Source of the DNA: UBA2588 sp002339805
Lineage (GTDB): Bacteria > Chloroflexota > Dehalococcoidia > Lucifugimonadales > UBA3495
Assembly: GCA_045562555.1 (NCBI GenBank)
Contig: JBJKVO010000015.1
Span: 617,390-681,389, forward strand
Length of the DNA stretch: 64,000 nt
Direction of reading: 5' to 3'
Shown here: piece after piece, positions 8,386 to 17,521 of the stretch
Position numbering within the stretch: position 1 is the first letter of the stretch
Layout: every line of letters starts with the position of its first letter
Program-made: the position numbers and the translations under genes
The notes under the pieces: model-generated
What the model was told of the DNA's origin: nothing
The model's database searches: none
The model's input: only the letters and a program-made list of their open reading frames with translations

Positions 8386-9548
8386 TATTTTTTTACACCC
8401 ATTGCGTCAGCTCCATCAACCTGTAGTAAGAAATTAGCATAATTTTCATAAGATGACATATTTACCATCATATGCTGGCCAGTCGCTGCCACATCACGGT
8501 AACATTTCTGTAATTTACTATCAAGGTACAGCGCACCGCCACCCCCGTATTTGAATGCAATTTGGGTCACTTCCTCAGAAACTTCTGTGGCATATACCCC
8601 AGAATTTCGCATTTCACTTTGTATTAATGGAGGAGGTACCATTTTTTGAGTGGTGTATTCCCATGCTTTGAGGTGACTTTCTTTGACTAGAGCCCTTGCT
8701 GCTGCTAATTTGGTCTGAGCGAATCCTAGGTCTTTTTTAAAGTATCCCCTTTCTGATACTGCTTTTAGGTCAGAATTGTATCCACGCATTTTATGCTTAG
8801 ATATTTCCACTATTGTTTCCAAAGCTCTTTTTGCGATACCCAGTGCAACTGCAGCATGATCAATAGTAACAAATCCCGGACGTCCAAGATAATTCATAGG
8901 GCCACCTCTTAGAGGGACTTCGTTATTAATAGGGAAAGTAAAATCGTCTGATACAAATACCTCTTCAGCTGAATAGCTGCAGCTACCAGTGCCTTTGAGT
9001 CCCATTACTTTCCAATTATCATGAATCGTTAAATTGGAAGTTGGCACGCACGCAATTCTGGGAGACGAATGTTTCTCATTTTCTACTACGAATCCTCCAG
9101 AAACCCAAGTGCTTTGATTGATTCCACTCGAAAAATACCAAGTTCCTGATAGTATAAATCCGCCTTTTGTTCTGACCCCTTTGCCTGAGGGGCTGGGTAC
9201 ACTAGCTGCTAAAGGAATCTCATTGTTGTTAAATATAGTGTTGATAGCTACTTTCGGAAGGAAAGCTCCAGGTCTCCCTATAGCGCTGTTACCTATCATT
9301 GTATTCCATCCAATGGCGCCATCTATGCGACTTAATTCCTCGATAACATCCATATAGGTAACGATGTCAGCATCAATACCACCAAGTTCTGATGCTAACT
9401 TCATAGTGAAAAGTCCGTTGTCTCTAAGTATTTGTACAACGTCCATAGGTAATTTGCCCAGACTATCCGCATCTGCACATTTTCTTTCGAGCTCTGGTGC
9501 TAATTCTTTAACTTTATCTAAAAGTGTCTGTTCTTCCATCATTTTCAA
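8385..9548 (-). CDS. Acyl-CoA dehydrogenase-fold flavoprotein (group D monooxygenase-like), copy 2
   Basis: A 387-aa protein with the three-domain acyl-CoA dehydrogenase layout: helical N-domain (about 10-115), beta domain (about 120-220) and helical C-domain (about 235-380). The N-terminal SELGG and the beta-domain GTWYFSSG are typical of the DszC/HpaA/HsaA-like flavin-dependent subgroup, which hydroxylates small molecules using reduced flavin rather than oxidising acyl-CoA. About two thirds of its residues match the adjacent upstream gene, so the pair is a tandem duplication. It is 37 bp after its paralog and overlaps the methyltransferase start. Substrate unknown. Confidence 0.85.
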   Translation of the reverse strand: MKMMEEQTLLDKVKELAPELERKCADADSLGKLPMDVVQILRDNGLFTMKLASELGGIDADIVTYMDVIEELSRIDGAIGWNTMIGNSAIGRPGAFLPKVAINTIFNNNEIPLAASVPSPSGKGVRTKGGFILSGTWYFSSGINQSTWVSGGFVVENEKHSSPRIACVPTSNLTIHDNWKVMGLKGTGSCSYSAEEVFVSDDFTFPINNEVPLRGGPMNYLGRPGFVTIDHAAVALGIAKRALETIVEISKHKMRGYNSDLKAVSERGYFKKDLGFAQTKLAAARALVKESHLKAWEYTTQKMVPPPLIQSEMRNSGVYATEVSEEVTQIAFKYGGGGALYLDSKLQKCYRDVAATGQHMMVNMSSYENYANFLLQVDGADAMGVKK

Positions 9549-9585
9549 GTTTCCCCAAAATAACTAAAAATTTGCTGGCACAGTA

Positions 9586-10755
9586 CTATGTGGATCGAAG
9601 TCCCATGGGATCTGCACCTTCAACACCCAAAAGAAAATTAGCATAATTTTCATATGATGAAGCGTTAACCATCATGTGTTGTGCAGATGCTGCTAGGTCT
9701 CGGAAATATTTTTGGAGGTTATTGTGCAAGTATAAAGCAGTTCCTCCGCCATATTTAAATGCCATCTGGGCCACTTCTTCTGAGGTTTCAGTAGCAAACA
9801 CACATGCGTTGCGCATTTCGCTTTGTAAAATTGGAGGAGGTATTTGTTTTTGTTCGCAGTAATTCCAGGCTTTCAGATGACTCTCTTTGACTAGAGCCCT
9901 TGCCGCCGCTAGTTTTGTTTGTGCTAGCCCAAGATCTCTCTTGAATGAGTCTCGATCAGCGATATGGAGTCGGTCTGTGTTATAACCTCTAACTTTAGTT
10001 TTAGATATTTCAATGATGGTTTCTAGGGATCTTTTACCTACTCCTAGAGCGAACGCGGCATGATCCATGGTTACGAATCCAGGCCTACCAAGATAATTTA
10101 TAGGCCCACCTCTTAATGGTTTGTCGTTTGTCATGCTCCAGCTGAAGTGAGCAGGGACAAACAAATTCGAAGCAGAGTAACCACGACTTCCAGTACCTTG
10201 AAGGCCCATGACCTTCCAATCATCGTGCACTCTTAATTCGTTTTTGGGCACGCAGGCTATTCTATGATTAAAGGGCTTTTCTGTAGGTATGGTAAATCCT
10301 GCTAATACCCAGTCGCTATGATCAATTCCGCTGGAAAACACCCATTCACCGGTGAGTAAAAATCCGCCCTCTACTGAAATAGCTTTGCCTGATGGTTGCA
10401 TGACACTAGAGGCCAGAGGAACCTTACCATCTTTGAAAATTATGGAAATAGCTTTGTCATCAAGGAAAGAGCCTGGCCAACCAATACTGCTGTTACCGAT
10501 CATAGTGTTCCAGCCTATAGATGAATCAATTCTACTAATTTCTTCAATGACGTCCATATAGGTTAATATGTCCGAATCTATTCCACCTAGCTCAGATGGA
10601 AGCTTCATTCTAAAGAATCCTTTTGATGCAAGGATATTAATGATTTCGTCAGGCACTTTACGAATATTGTCAGATTCAATAGCATGTACGGATAAAATAT
10701 CTGCTATTGTTCCTATATCGTCCATGAGACTCGTATTCCGGGATGCAATGGCCAT
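9586..10755 (-). CDS. Acyl-CoA dehydrogenase-fold flavoprotein (group D monooxygenase-like), copy 1
   Basis: A 389-aa paralog of the next gene downstream. Shared blocks include SELGGIDSDILTYMDVIEEI, GWNTMIGNSSIG, RGGPINYLGRPGF, AQTKLAAARALVKESHLKAW and HMMVNASSYENYANFLLG. This conserved frame suggests both copies act on related substrates or form a heteromer. It lies 35 bp after the MFS carrier gene, in the order transporter, flavoprotein, flavoprotein, methyltransferase. Reduced flavin would have to come from a reductase encoded elsewhere; none is visible in the operon. Whether it works as a dehydrogenase or a monooxygenase cannot be settled by eye. Confidence 0.85.
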   Translation of the reverse strand: MAIASRNTSLMDDIGTIADILSVHAIESDNIRKVPDEIINILASKGFFRMKLPSELGGIDSDILTYMDVIEEISRIDSSIGWNTMIGNSSIGWPGSFLDDKAISIIFKDGKVPLASSVMQPSGKAISVEGGFLLTGEWVFSSGIDHSDWVLAGFTIPTEKPFNHRIACVPKNELRVHDDWKVMGLQGTGSRGYSASNLFVPAHFSWSMTNDKPLRGGPINYLGRPGFVTMDHAAFALGVGKRSLETIIEISKTKVRGYNTDRLHIADRDSFKRDLGLAQTKLAAARALVKESHLKAWNYCEQKQIPPPILQSEMRNACVFATETSEEVAQMAFKYGGGTALYLHNNLQKYFRDLAASAQHMMVNASSYENYANFLLGVEGADPMGLRST

Positions 10756-10790
10756 TGCTACACCTAACTACCGAATATAGGTCGATTATA

Positions 10791-12068
10791 CTATGTTTCC
10801 AGATTTTTGGGCAGATTGGCTTCCCAGTTAGGGATTAAAATTTGTTTCGTAGAAGACATGGTGAATATAATCAAAGCTCCTAATAAGCTAGCAGCGCCGG
10901 AGAAACATATAGTCAAAGTGTGCGACCCGGTTAAGTCAAAGAGGGGACCGCCAATGTAACCTCCTAGTGCCATCCCAAGCCCGGCTCCCATTATTTGCCA
11001 TCCATATGATCTTCCAAATGAGCCACGGCCATAATATTGTCGATTGATTACAGCAAAAGCGGAACCTTCTCCCCCATATCCAAGTCCCCACACCACAGAG
11101 AACAAATAGAAATGCCATGAAGCATCAGACCAGATTAAGAAGAATATGGGTATAGCTTGCCAAAGGAACATTACGAACATAGTGTTTTTAGCGCCCAATT
11201 TTTCAGCAATTGCAGGAGTTATAAATCTAGTAATAGAACTAATGGTGAAAAACATTGATGCCGCTATTCCTGCGGTGGTGTAAGATATCCCGGCTGTTAC
11301 AGCTATGGGTATAAACTGCATCATCATAACAGCGTGACTCACGCACCCTAAATGGTGTACAGCCACTAATTTCCAAAATTCCGCTGTACCTTGTACTGCT
11401 TTTGCATGTACTTGTTGTCGGATTTTTTCTACTGCCTCGTTCCTGGGTAATTGTTCTCCAAATACTTCACTGGACCCAAAAGGGGTCATTCCTGAAGACT
11501 GGGGAGTACTTCTGTAAAAAATAAGAAGGAAGAGCATTATTACACTTCCTCCCACGCTTATAAACCAAAAAGTATTTTGTACACCTAAAATGGGTAATAC
11601 TGATGTCAAGAATAGTGTAGTAATACCAGGGCCAAATCCTTGGGCCGCTTGAACGATCCCAACAGCTACTCCTAATTGCTTGTCAAACCAATATGAAATT
11701 GTTGTTATTAATGAAATGTTTAAGCAGGCATGAGTAATCCCCATAAAGATTCCGAATGATATCCAAATGTGCCATACATCAGTGGCCAATGCTGTGATGA
11801 TCGCTCCTATCAAGAATGAAATGATGCTGATGAATAGTAAAAACTTACCACCATAACGGTCGTTTAACATTCCTACGTATGGAGATAACACAGCTCCTGC
11901 CACAGCAGATATTCCATAGGCGGCTAATATTGCCGAATGACTCCACCCGTATTTTTGCTCTAAAGGATTTATCAAAGCTCCGAAAGCTTGATTTAATGTG
12001 CCGCCAAACAGATAGAGCAAAACGGATAATAATACGATTATCCAGCCATAATGGATTCTAGAACTCAC
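10791..12068 (-). CDS. MFS transporter, oxalate/formate antiporter-like
   Basis: A 425-aa major facilitator with about 12 membrane helices. The opening HYGWIIVLLSVLLYLFGGTL and the loop 2-3 motif GMLNDRYGG place it with the OFA/monocarboxylate carriers. A cytoplasmic loop of about 50 residues (around 190-235) separates the two six-helix halves. It is the first gene of a four-gene minus-strand operon with two flavoproteins and an ArsM-like methyltransferase, so it probably imports the carboxylate-type substrate or exports the product. Divergent from the DUF3179 gene across a 118-bp promoter region. Confidence 0.88.
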   Translation of the reverse strand: MSSRIHYGWIIVLLSVLLYLFGGTLNQAFGALINPLEQKYGWSHSAILAAYGISAVAGAVLSPYVGMLNDRYGGKFLLFISIISFLIGAIITALATDVWHIWISFGIFMGITHACLNISLITTISYWFDKQLGVAVGIVQAAQGFGPGITTLFLTSVLPILGVQNTFWFISVGGSVIMLFLLIFYRSTPQSSGMTPFGSSEVFGEQLPRNEAVEKIRQQVHAKAVQGTAEFWKLVAVHHLGCVSHAVMMMQFIPIAVTAGISYTTAGIAASMFFTISSITRFITPAIAEKLGAKNTMFVMFLWQAIPIFFLIWSDASWHFYLFSVVWGLGYGGEGSAFAVINRQYYGRGSFGRSYGWQIMGAGLGMALGGYIGGPLFDLTGSHTLTICFSGAASLLGALIIFTMSSTKQILIPNWEANLPKNLET

Positions 12069-12186
12069 AATTTAATTCCTGCATATCTATTTATTTAATC
12101 GCTAAAATATTTTATATTAGCTTAGTTGATACGCGGTACACTATACACCTAAACACTAAGCTTACAAATATGAGAGGAGTATCCAT

Positions 12187-13521
12187 TTGTTTCAAAAGAA
12201 AAATAAGTCCATAAATATATGTTTTGGATTATTAATAATCACTGCTATAGGTATTGGATGTGCAGGTAATAGCACTTCTGATGTTAATGTAGATTCACTT
12301 GTTGAAACACAATCCAGCAAGGCTGAATCAACGGTTGTAATTAGTACTCCTACCACTCAAATTAGTAAGACGTCGGAAATTGAAATAAGTAAAATTGACC
12401 CGACAAGTGAGCCTCTCCCCTCGATTGCTGCGAAACCTACTGTCATTGCAACCAAGATTGCCGAGAAACCTAAACCTACTATGACACCTACTCCAGAACC
12501 TACGGTGCAAAAATATATCAGTAGATTAGTAAGTAAAATTAATCATGTGTTTTCCGATGGTAAAATTGCAGATTCTGATTGGTTTCAAGGCGCATCGCAA
12601 GAAGCTTTATTCAATCCCAATTTCGTTGCTGCTGATAAAGCGGGCTCCTATTTTGGGGCCAATGACTTGGTTATTGGTATAGATCATAATGGTGTTCAGA
12701 AGGCGTATCCGGCAAAATATATGGAAGTAAATGAGGTAATCAATGATAGATTTGGAAATGAAGCTATCTTGGTTACTTATTGACCATTATGCTATACGGG
12801 AATGGTGTATTCCCGCACAGTTGAACAAGAAGAACTTCTATTTGGACATGCAGGTAGAGTACTTAGAAATGCATTAGTTGTTTATGATTCGAAGTCAAAT
12901 AGTTTGTGGAGCCAATTTGTAGGTGAAGCGGTACAAGGCCCTTACACAGGTACTAAATTAGAATTGATTCCGAGTATGATTACAACTTGGACGAAATGGA
13001 AGCAAGAATTCCCTGATACTCTGGCTTTGGAAACTAGAGATGCTACGATGATGCAGAAAATGATGCAAAATTTTAATACCTCGTACTATAAAAATTCTAC
13101 TGCGGGCATGCAAGGAGAGTTTGTTGAAGATGATCGGTTAGAAGATAAAGCTCTTGTAATTGGTTACGCGGATGATAAATATTCAAAAGCCTACGAATTG
13201 TCATCGATGGCACGAACAAAAGTTGTAAATGATGACGCGGGGGCGGTTCCACTAGTTGTTTTTTATCATGATGGTACTGATTCCACTAGGGTATTTGATC
13301 GTTTCATAATGGGTGAAGAACTCACGTTTTCTTACAGCAGTAAAGATAATGGAGTGGAAATAGCCATTGATAAAGAGACACAATCTTCCTGGAACACTTT
13401 AAATGGGGTTTGCATTAAAGGACCTCTAAAGGGTCACGTCTTACAATCCTTGCCAAGTCATTTGTCTTACTGGTTTGCTTGGACGGACCACTACCCAGAC
13501 ACGGACTTATATAACAATTAA
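12187..13521 (+). CDS. DUF3179 domain lipoprotein, predicted selenoprotein (UGA at codon 199)
   Basis: A 444-residue protein if the in-frame TGA at 12781-12783 is read as selenocysteine. Before it the frame reads ILVTY and after it PLCYTGMVYSR; the DUF3179 family normally has VTYCPLC here, so UGA replaces the first cysteine of a CxxC, giving UxxC. A 7-bp hairpin with a GGTGT loop follows at once (see SECIS entry). The N-terminus is a lipoprotein signal with lipobox GIGC, then a Ser/Thr/Pro-rich linker to about residue 105. The DUF3179 unit occurs twice: VIGIDHNGVQKAYPAKYMEV and VIGYADDKYSKAYELSSMAR mark the repeats, and each ends in a YPDT/FPDT motif. TTG start with AGAGGAG upstream. Role likely redox at the cell surface; reaction unknown. 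Confidence 0.85.
12784..12815 (+). promoter_or_regulatory. Bacterial SECIS-like hairpin after UGA of the DUF3179 gene
   Basis: A perfect 7-bp stem, CGGGAAT (12797-12803) with ATTCCCG (12809-12815), closes a five-base GGTGT loop. The stem begins 13 nt after the UGA. Bacterial SECIS elements sit directly 3' of the UGA and present a GG/GU at the loop for SelB; this hairpin fits that plan. It lies inside the coding region, so the stem also has to encode the protein. Confidence 0.75.
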
Positions 13522-14636
13522 GAGAATATCCGGTTTAGGTTACTATATTTATTTGGGTCTAAATCATGATCTTTGAACCCTGCAAAAGTCGCTTCATACC
13601 TGTGGGCTCGGAATACTGCATTTGAGTATCCAAACACACTCCCTCCTGCACTCGTAGCACTGTAAACAAAATGGGGGCTTATGTATTCCCAGACAATATC
13701 TCCTGATTGAGTTACTTCGAATAACCTACCTGGAGCTCCTTCGCAAACTAATGTGTTCCCGTTGGAAAGCCGCTCTGCATTACTAATATTATAGCTATAG
13801 AACGACATTGCCGGATCTCCTAGATACTCCCATTCGATTTCATCATTAGCCGGGTTCACTTCCAGAAGCCTAGAATAGTTCATACCTCTACGGTGTGCTC
13901 CATTGTCAAATAGTAAAATGTTCCCGTTGTTGAGCATATTAGGATTATGCTGATGGGAGACTGTGCCAGGCCCCCATTTCCATTTGTAAGCACCTGTTTC
14001 GTTATCAACGATGCCTATGGTACTTGTCTGTCTAAAACTTACTAGAAAATCTCCGTCATTAGTAAAGTCTAGTGAGTTTGCATGTGTCCATTCTTTTCGG
14101 TTTTCTAAAAAACAGATTTGATCTTCATCAAAATCCAAGTTCTCCCAAAGACGTATTTCTTTGACAAGATTTCCTTTGAGATCTACCTCGATAATTTTAT
14201 CTGCGTACATGTGAGTGGTACTATTTTCATCGATATACCCACCTTTGACATTGACAGCGATAGATTCGGGCAGAACTTCCCAAGTTAAGGCGACGGTATT
14301 TCCATTAGGCAGTCTTCTGAAGTCATGATGAAGCATAGGATTCTTGTATTCCCATACAACATTACTTTCCCAATCAAGTTCTTTAAGTGATTTTGATGAT
14401 CCTCCCATTCCTTCGGCTTCGTCAGCAACTCCACTACGTAATAATAAATTTCCATTAGGAAGTAGTCGCGCATACATGATGCCATCTAAGTCTTCCCATC
14501 TATGGCATATATTTCCTTTCATGTCTATGAGGTTCGTCCATGTGCCTCCTCTGGTAGATACTAAGGTGTAACCGTCTAGCGCTCTTTGAGGGGAATGGTA
14601 AATTAGTCCTGTTTTATGATGTCTTGACCAGCCCAT
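13518..14636 (-). CDS. Arylsulfotransferase (ASST)-like beta-propeller protein
   Basis: A 372-aa protein with repeated propeller-blade signatures: ARLLPNGNLLLRSG, FRRLPNGNTVAL, NMLNNGNILLFDNG and AERLSNGNTLVCEGAPGRLF, each followed by a W-E-Y strand (NVVWEYKNP, IEWEYLGD, DIVWEYISP). This is the arylsulfotransferase/ASST_2 pattern. I placed the start at the ATG at 14636, with GGAG six bases upstream; an upstream in-frame ATG at 14681 lacks a site. No signal peptide is evident from this start, so location is uncertain. It converges on and overlaps the DUF3179 stop by 4 bp. Function may be sulfuryl transfer or only structural resemblance. Confidence 0.75.
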   Translation of the reverse strand: MGWSRHHKTGLIYHSPQRALDGYTLVSTRGGTWTNLIDMKGNICHRWEDLDGIMYARLLPNGNLLLRSGVADEAEGMGGSSKSLKELDWESNVVWEYKNPMLHHDFRRLPNGNTVALTWEVLPESIAVNVKGGYIDENSTTHMYADKIIEVDLKGNLVKEIRLWENLDFDEDQICFLENRKEWTHANSLDFTNDGDFLVSFRQTSTIGIVDNETGAYKWKWGPGTVSHQHNPNMLNNGNILLFDNGAHRRGMNYSRLLEVNPANDEIEWEYLGDPAMSFYSYNISNAERLSNGNTLVCEGAPGRLFEVTQSGDIVWEYISPHFVYSATSAGGSVFGYSNAVFRAHRYEATFAGFKDHDLDPNKYSNLNRIFS

Positions 14637-14768
14637 AATTACTCCAAACACTTTATTTGCAGAACCAGAATTGTAATACATTAAGAGTTAAATTTAAAAT
14701 GTGTAGATTAGTACCAGATTCCTAGTTTTATTGTAGAATATTGAGTCAGTGGGTGTTGTTTGATTTAG

Positions 14769-14845
14769 TGGCGACCCCGATGGGATTCGAACCCACGATC
14801 TCTGCCGTGACAGGGCAGTATGTTGAACCGCTACACCACGGGGCC
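14769..14845 (-). tRNA. tRNA-Asp (GTC)
   Basis: Reading the minus strand, the acceptor stem GGCCCCG pairs with CGGGGTC (one G-U), the D arm follows, the anticodon arm is CTGCC / GGCAG around CTGTCAC (anticodon GTC), and the T arm contains GTTCGAATCC. Discriminator G is followed by an encoded CCA. Length 77 with CCA. Confidence 0.97.
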
Positions 14846-14867
14846 ATAAAATAATTTAGTACAGTTC

Positions 14868-14897
14868 AGTTTATTGCGGTTTCGTACGAACTGTCAA
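14868..14897 (-). promoter_or_regulatory. Sigma70-type promoter for tRNA-Asp
   Basis: On the minus strand a perfect -35 TTGACA (14892-14897) and -10 TAAACT (14868-14873) are 18 bp apart, about 22 bp upstream of the tRNA. A 10-bp palindrome TTCGTACGAA (14881-14890) lies in the spacer. Confidence 0.6.
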
Positions 14898-14948
14898 GAA
14901 TATTTATAAAAATTGACTTACATTTAAATTTCTTAGGAGGACATAGTA

Positions 14949-16181
14949 ATGTCTAATCAAAATAAACTTCCATTACCTTTGAAGAACATAAGAGTATTGG
15001 ATCTTACGCACATCGTTGCGGGCCCTTTTTGTTCAATGATACTTGGTGACATGGGAGCAGAAGTCATAAAAATAGAGAGACCAGGCACAGGTGAACAAGC
15101 CCGTGCGAATCAACCCATAATGCATAATGACAAAGGTGAATCTATCAGTGCTAGATTTTTAGGCGTAAACCGGAATAAAAAAAGTGTATCGTTAGATTTA
15201 AGAGATGCCAGAGCAAAAAAAGCCTTTGAGAACATGATTCAGCAATCAGATGTCCTCATCGATAATTGGGGGCCCGGAGCTATGGACAGGTTAGGTTATT
15301 CGTATGATGTGCTTAAATCAATTAATGTAGGTTTGGTATATGCAAGTATAACGGGATATGGGGCTCACGAAGATTATGATGGACCGTATTCTGATTGGCC
15401 GGCAAATAATCCATGTGTTCAAGGAATGGGTGGATGGATGGAATCTACAGGTGCTCCTGATGGGCCTCCTCACATGGTAGGAGACAATATGGGAGATTCC
15501 ATTCCTGGTTTATGGGCTGCATTGGGTATCATGATGGCTCTAGAAACAAAGCGACAAACTGGAATAGGCCAACATGTTGATACTGCGATGTACGATTGTA
15601 TGGTTGCTCACACAACAAGTAGTATGCCTTATTATCAGGCAACAGGAACAGTTACGACTCGGGCCCGTGAGAACATGATATCTGCTCAATTAACATTACA
15701 GGCTAAGGATGGTTACGTGGTTCTAGCAGGAGCCAGAGGTAGAGATAAATGGAAACAATTATGGGAATTGATCGGGAGACAAGATTTGTTAGATGACCCA
15801 AGATACCTTGGGGAAGGTGGAGGAGGTCAATTTTATTTTGATAATGTGATCCCAGCTATAGAATCTTGGTCAAAAGGACAAGAGAAAAAAATTGTTTCTC
15901 AAACATTGATAGACTTTGGATTTTCTATGGGAATGGTTCAAGATGTACAAGATTTGGATCAATGCCCACACTTGGAAGCTCGTAAAATGTTTGTAGAAAC
16001 TGGAGATACCCTAGGAGGTAGGTTCAGGACTGTTGATACTCCGTTTAGATTAACTTCAACAGAATTGATCGACCATAAAACACCACCCACTCTAGGTGAA
16101 GATAATGATGAGATATTGAAGAGTTTGGGTGGCTTGAATGATTCGGAATTAGTACAAATGAAAGAACAAGGTATCATTTAA
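14949..16181 (+). CDS. CoA transferase family III (CaiB/BaiF)
   Basis: A 410-aa family III CoA transferase, moving CoA between carboxylic acids in the cytosol. The N-terminal LPLKNIRVLDLTHIVAGPFC and GDMGAEVIKIERPG are diagnostic. The catalytic aspartate is the D of NMGDSIPG near residue 180. It has AGGAGG seven bases before the ATG. It is followed 54 bp later by hisS on the same strand, so they may share transcripts, but no functional link to histidine is evident. Substrate pair unknown. Confidence 0.9.
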   Translation: MSNQNKLPLPLKNIRVLDLTHIVAGPFCSMILGDMGAEVIKIERPGTGEQARANQPIMHNDKGESISARFLGVNRNKKSVSLDLRDARAKKAFENMIQQSDVLIDNWGPGAMDRLGYSYDVLKSINVGLVYASITGYGAHEDYDGPYSDWPANNPCVQGMGGWMESTGAPDGPPHMVGDNMGDSIPGLWAALGIMMALETKRQTGIGQHVDTAMYDCMVAHTTSSMPYYQATGTVTTRARENMISAQLTLQAKDGYVVLAGARGRDKWKQLWELIGRQDLLDDPRYLGEGGGGQFYFDNVIPAIESWSKGQEKKIVSQTLIDFGFSMGMVQDVQDLDQCPHLEARKMFVETGDTLGGRFRTVDTPFRLTSTELIDHKTPPTLGEDNDEILKSLGGLNDSELVQMKEQGII

Positions 16182-16235
16182 TAATGTTTTCCCTGTGTAT
16201 AATAAATTCCAAATACATATATGAGGTAATAACGG

Positions 16236-17480
16236 TTGTTTAAAGCACCACGAGGAACTGCGGACTTACTGCCAGATAAACAAAAATATTCTAGGCATAT
16301 TGAAAAAGTAGCAAATCAATTATCTTCGTTATACGGATATTCAAGGGTTGATACCCCTACTTTTGAAGACTCTTCTCTCTTTGTTAGGTCGGTAGGTGAA
16401 GGCACAGATATAGTGGATAAAGAAATGTACTCTTTTGATGATAGAGGTGGAGACAGCATGACTCTTAGACCAGAAGGAACAGCGTCCATCTGTCGTGCGT
16501 ATCTTGAGCATGGGATGCATAATTTTGCTCAGCCAGTGAGACTGAATTATTTTTGCTCAGTTTTTAGGTATGAGAGACCTCAAGCAGGTAGATACAGAGA
16601 ACATCACCAGTTCGGGATAGAAGCTATTGGTGATCCAGATCCTTCTATAGATGTTGAGATTATTAAGTTTGCTCATGATTTGATTACAGGGATTGGCCTT
16701 AACGAAATCAATCTGTTTATAAACTCTATTGGGGATTCAAATTGTAGGCCTGCTTATGTGGAATCCCTTAAACAATATTATGAGACTTATAGAGATGAAT
16801 TATGCAAAGATTGCCTTAATAGAATTGATCGTAACCCATTAAGGTTATTGGACTGTAAAAATAAAGAATGCTCAACATTATCTATAGACGCTCCTAAATC
16901 AATTAATTACTTGTGTGAAGAATGTGAATCGCATTGGGGATCAGTCCTGGATTATTTAAGAGAATTGGAAATTCCCTATACAATCGATCATAAGTTAGTC
17001 AGAGGTCTTGATTATTACACTAAAACCGTATTTGAAATCCAACCTAAAGATGTTGGTGGACAATCCACTATTTTAGGTGGTGGAAGGTATGACGCGCTCA
17101 TAGAACAAATAGGAGGAAGAGTTGTTCCAGCTATGGGATTTGCGACGGGGATAGAACGATTAACTCTAAACTTGATCAAGGAATCAGTAGAAATACCTGA
17201 TATTCAGTCTCCTAAATATTTGATTGTAAATGTTGGGGATAAAGCGAGGATACGAGCTATAAGAATAGCTAATCAAATTCGCGAAAAAGGGATTGGAGCC
17301 ATGGTCGCAAACGGTACTAGAGGCTTAAGAGGACAGATGAGGCAAGCCAATTCGCTTAATGTTCCTTTCGTTATCATAATCGGAGAATCAGAATTAGAAC
17401 GTAATGAATTAGTGATTAAAGACATGGCTACTGCAGACCAGAACATATGTTCTGTAAATGAATTCATGCTGGGATTGTGA
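16236..17480 (+). CDS. hisS: Histidyl-tRNA synthetase
   Basis: A 414-aa class II aminoacyl-tRNA synthetase. Motif 2 is visible as VFRYERPQAGRYREHHQFG, the histidine-specific HisA loop as LVRGLDYYTKTVFE, motif 3 as GFATGIERL, and the C-terminal anticodon-binding domain occupies about residues 320-414. It starts with TTG at 16236, eight bases after GAGG; the first residues FKAPRGTADLLPD match the family N-terminus exactly. No T-box leader fits in the short upstream gap. It leads hisF, a HAD gene and hisIE. Confidence 0.97.
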   Translation: MFKAPRGTADLLPDKQKYSRHIEKVANQLSSLYGYSRVDTPTFEDSSLFVRSVGEGTDIVDKEMYSFDDRGGDSMTLRPEGTASICRAYLEHGMHNFAQPVRLNYFCSVFRYERPQAGRYREHHQFGIEAIGDPDPSIDVEIIKFAHDLITGIGLNEINLFINSIGDSNCRPAYVESLKQYYETYRDELCKDCLNRIDRNPLRLLDCKNKECSTLSIDAPKSINYLCEECESHWGSVLDYLRELEIPYTIDHKLVRGLDYYTKTVFEIQPKDVGGQSTILGGGRYDALIEQIGGRVVPAMGFATGIERLTLNLIKESVEIPDIQSPKYLIVNVGDKARIRAIRIANQIREKGIGAMVANGTRGLRGQMRQANSLNVPFVIIIGESELERNELVIKDMATADQNICSVNEFMLGL

Positions 17481-17521
17481 TGGCGTATATAGCTGATTCA
17501 ACTGAAGAATAAGAGGACTGG

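Noticed and set aside
12187..13521. DUF3179 gene as a pseudogene with an internal stop
   Set aside because: The downstream half is intact and keeps the family motifs, the stop is exactly UGA at a conserved cysteine and is followed by a SECIS-type hairpin.
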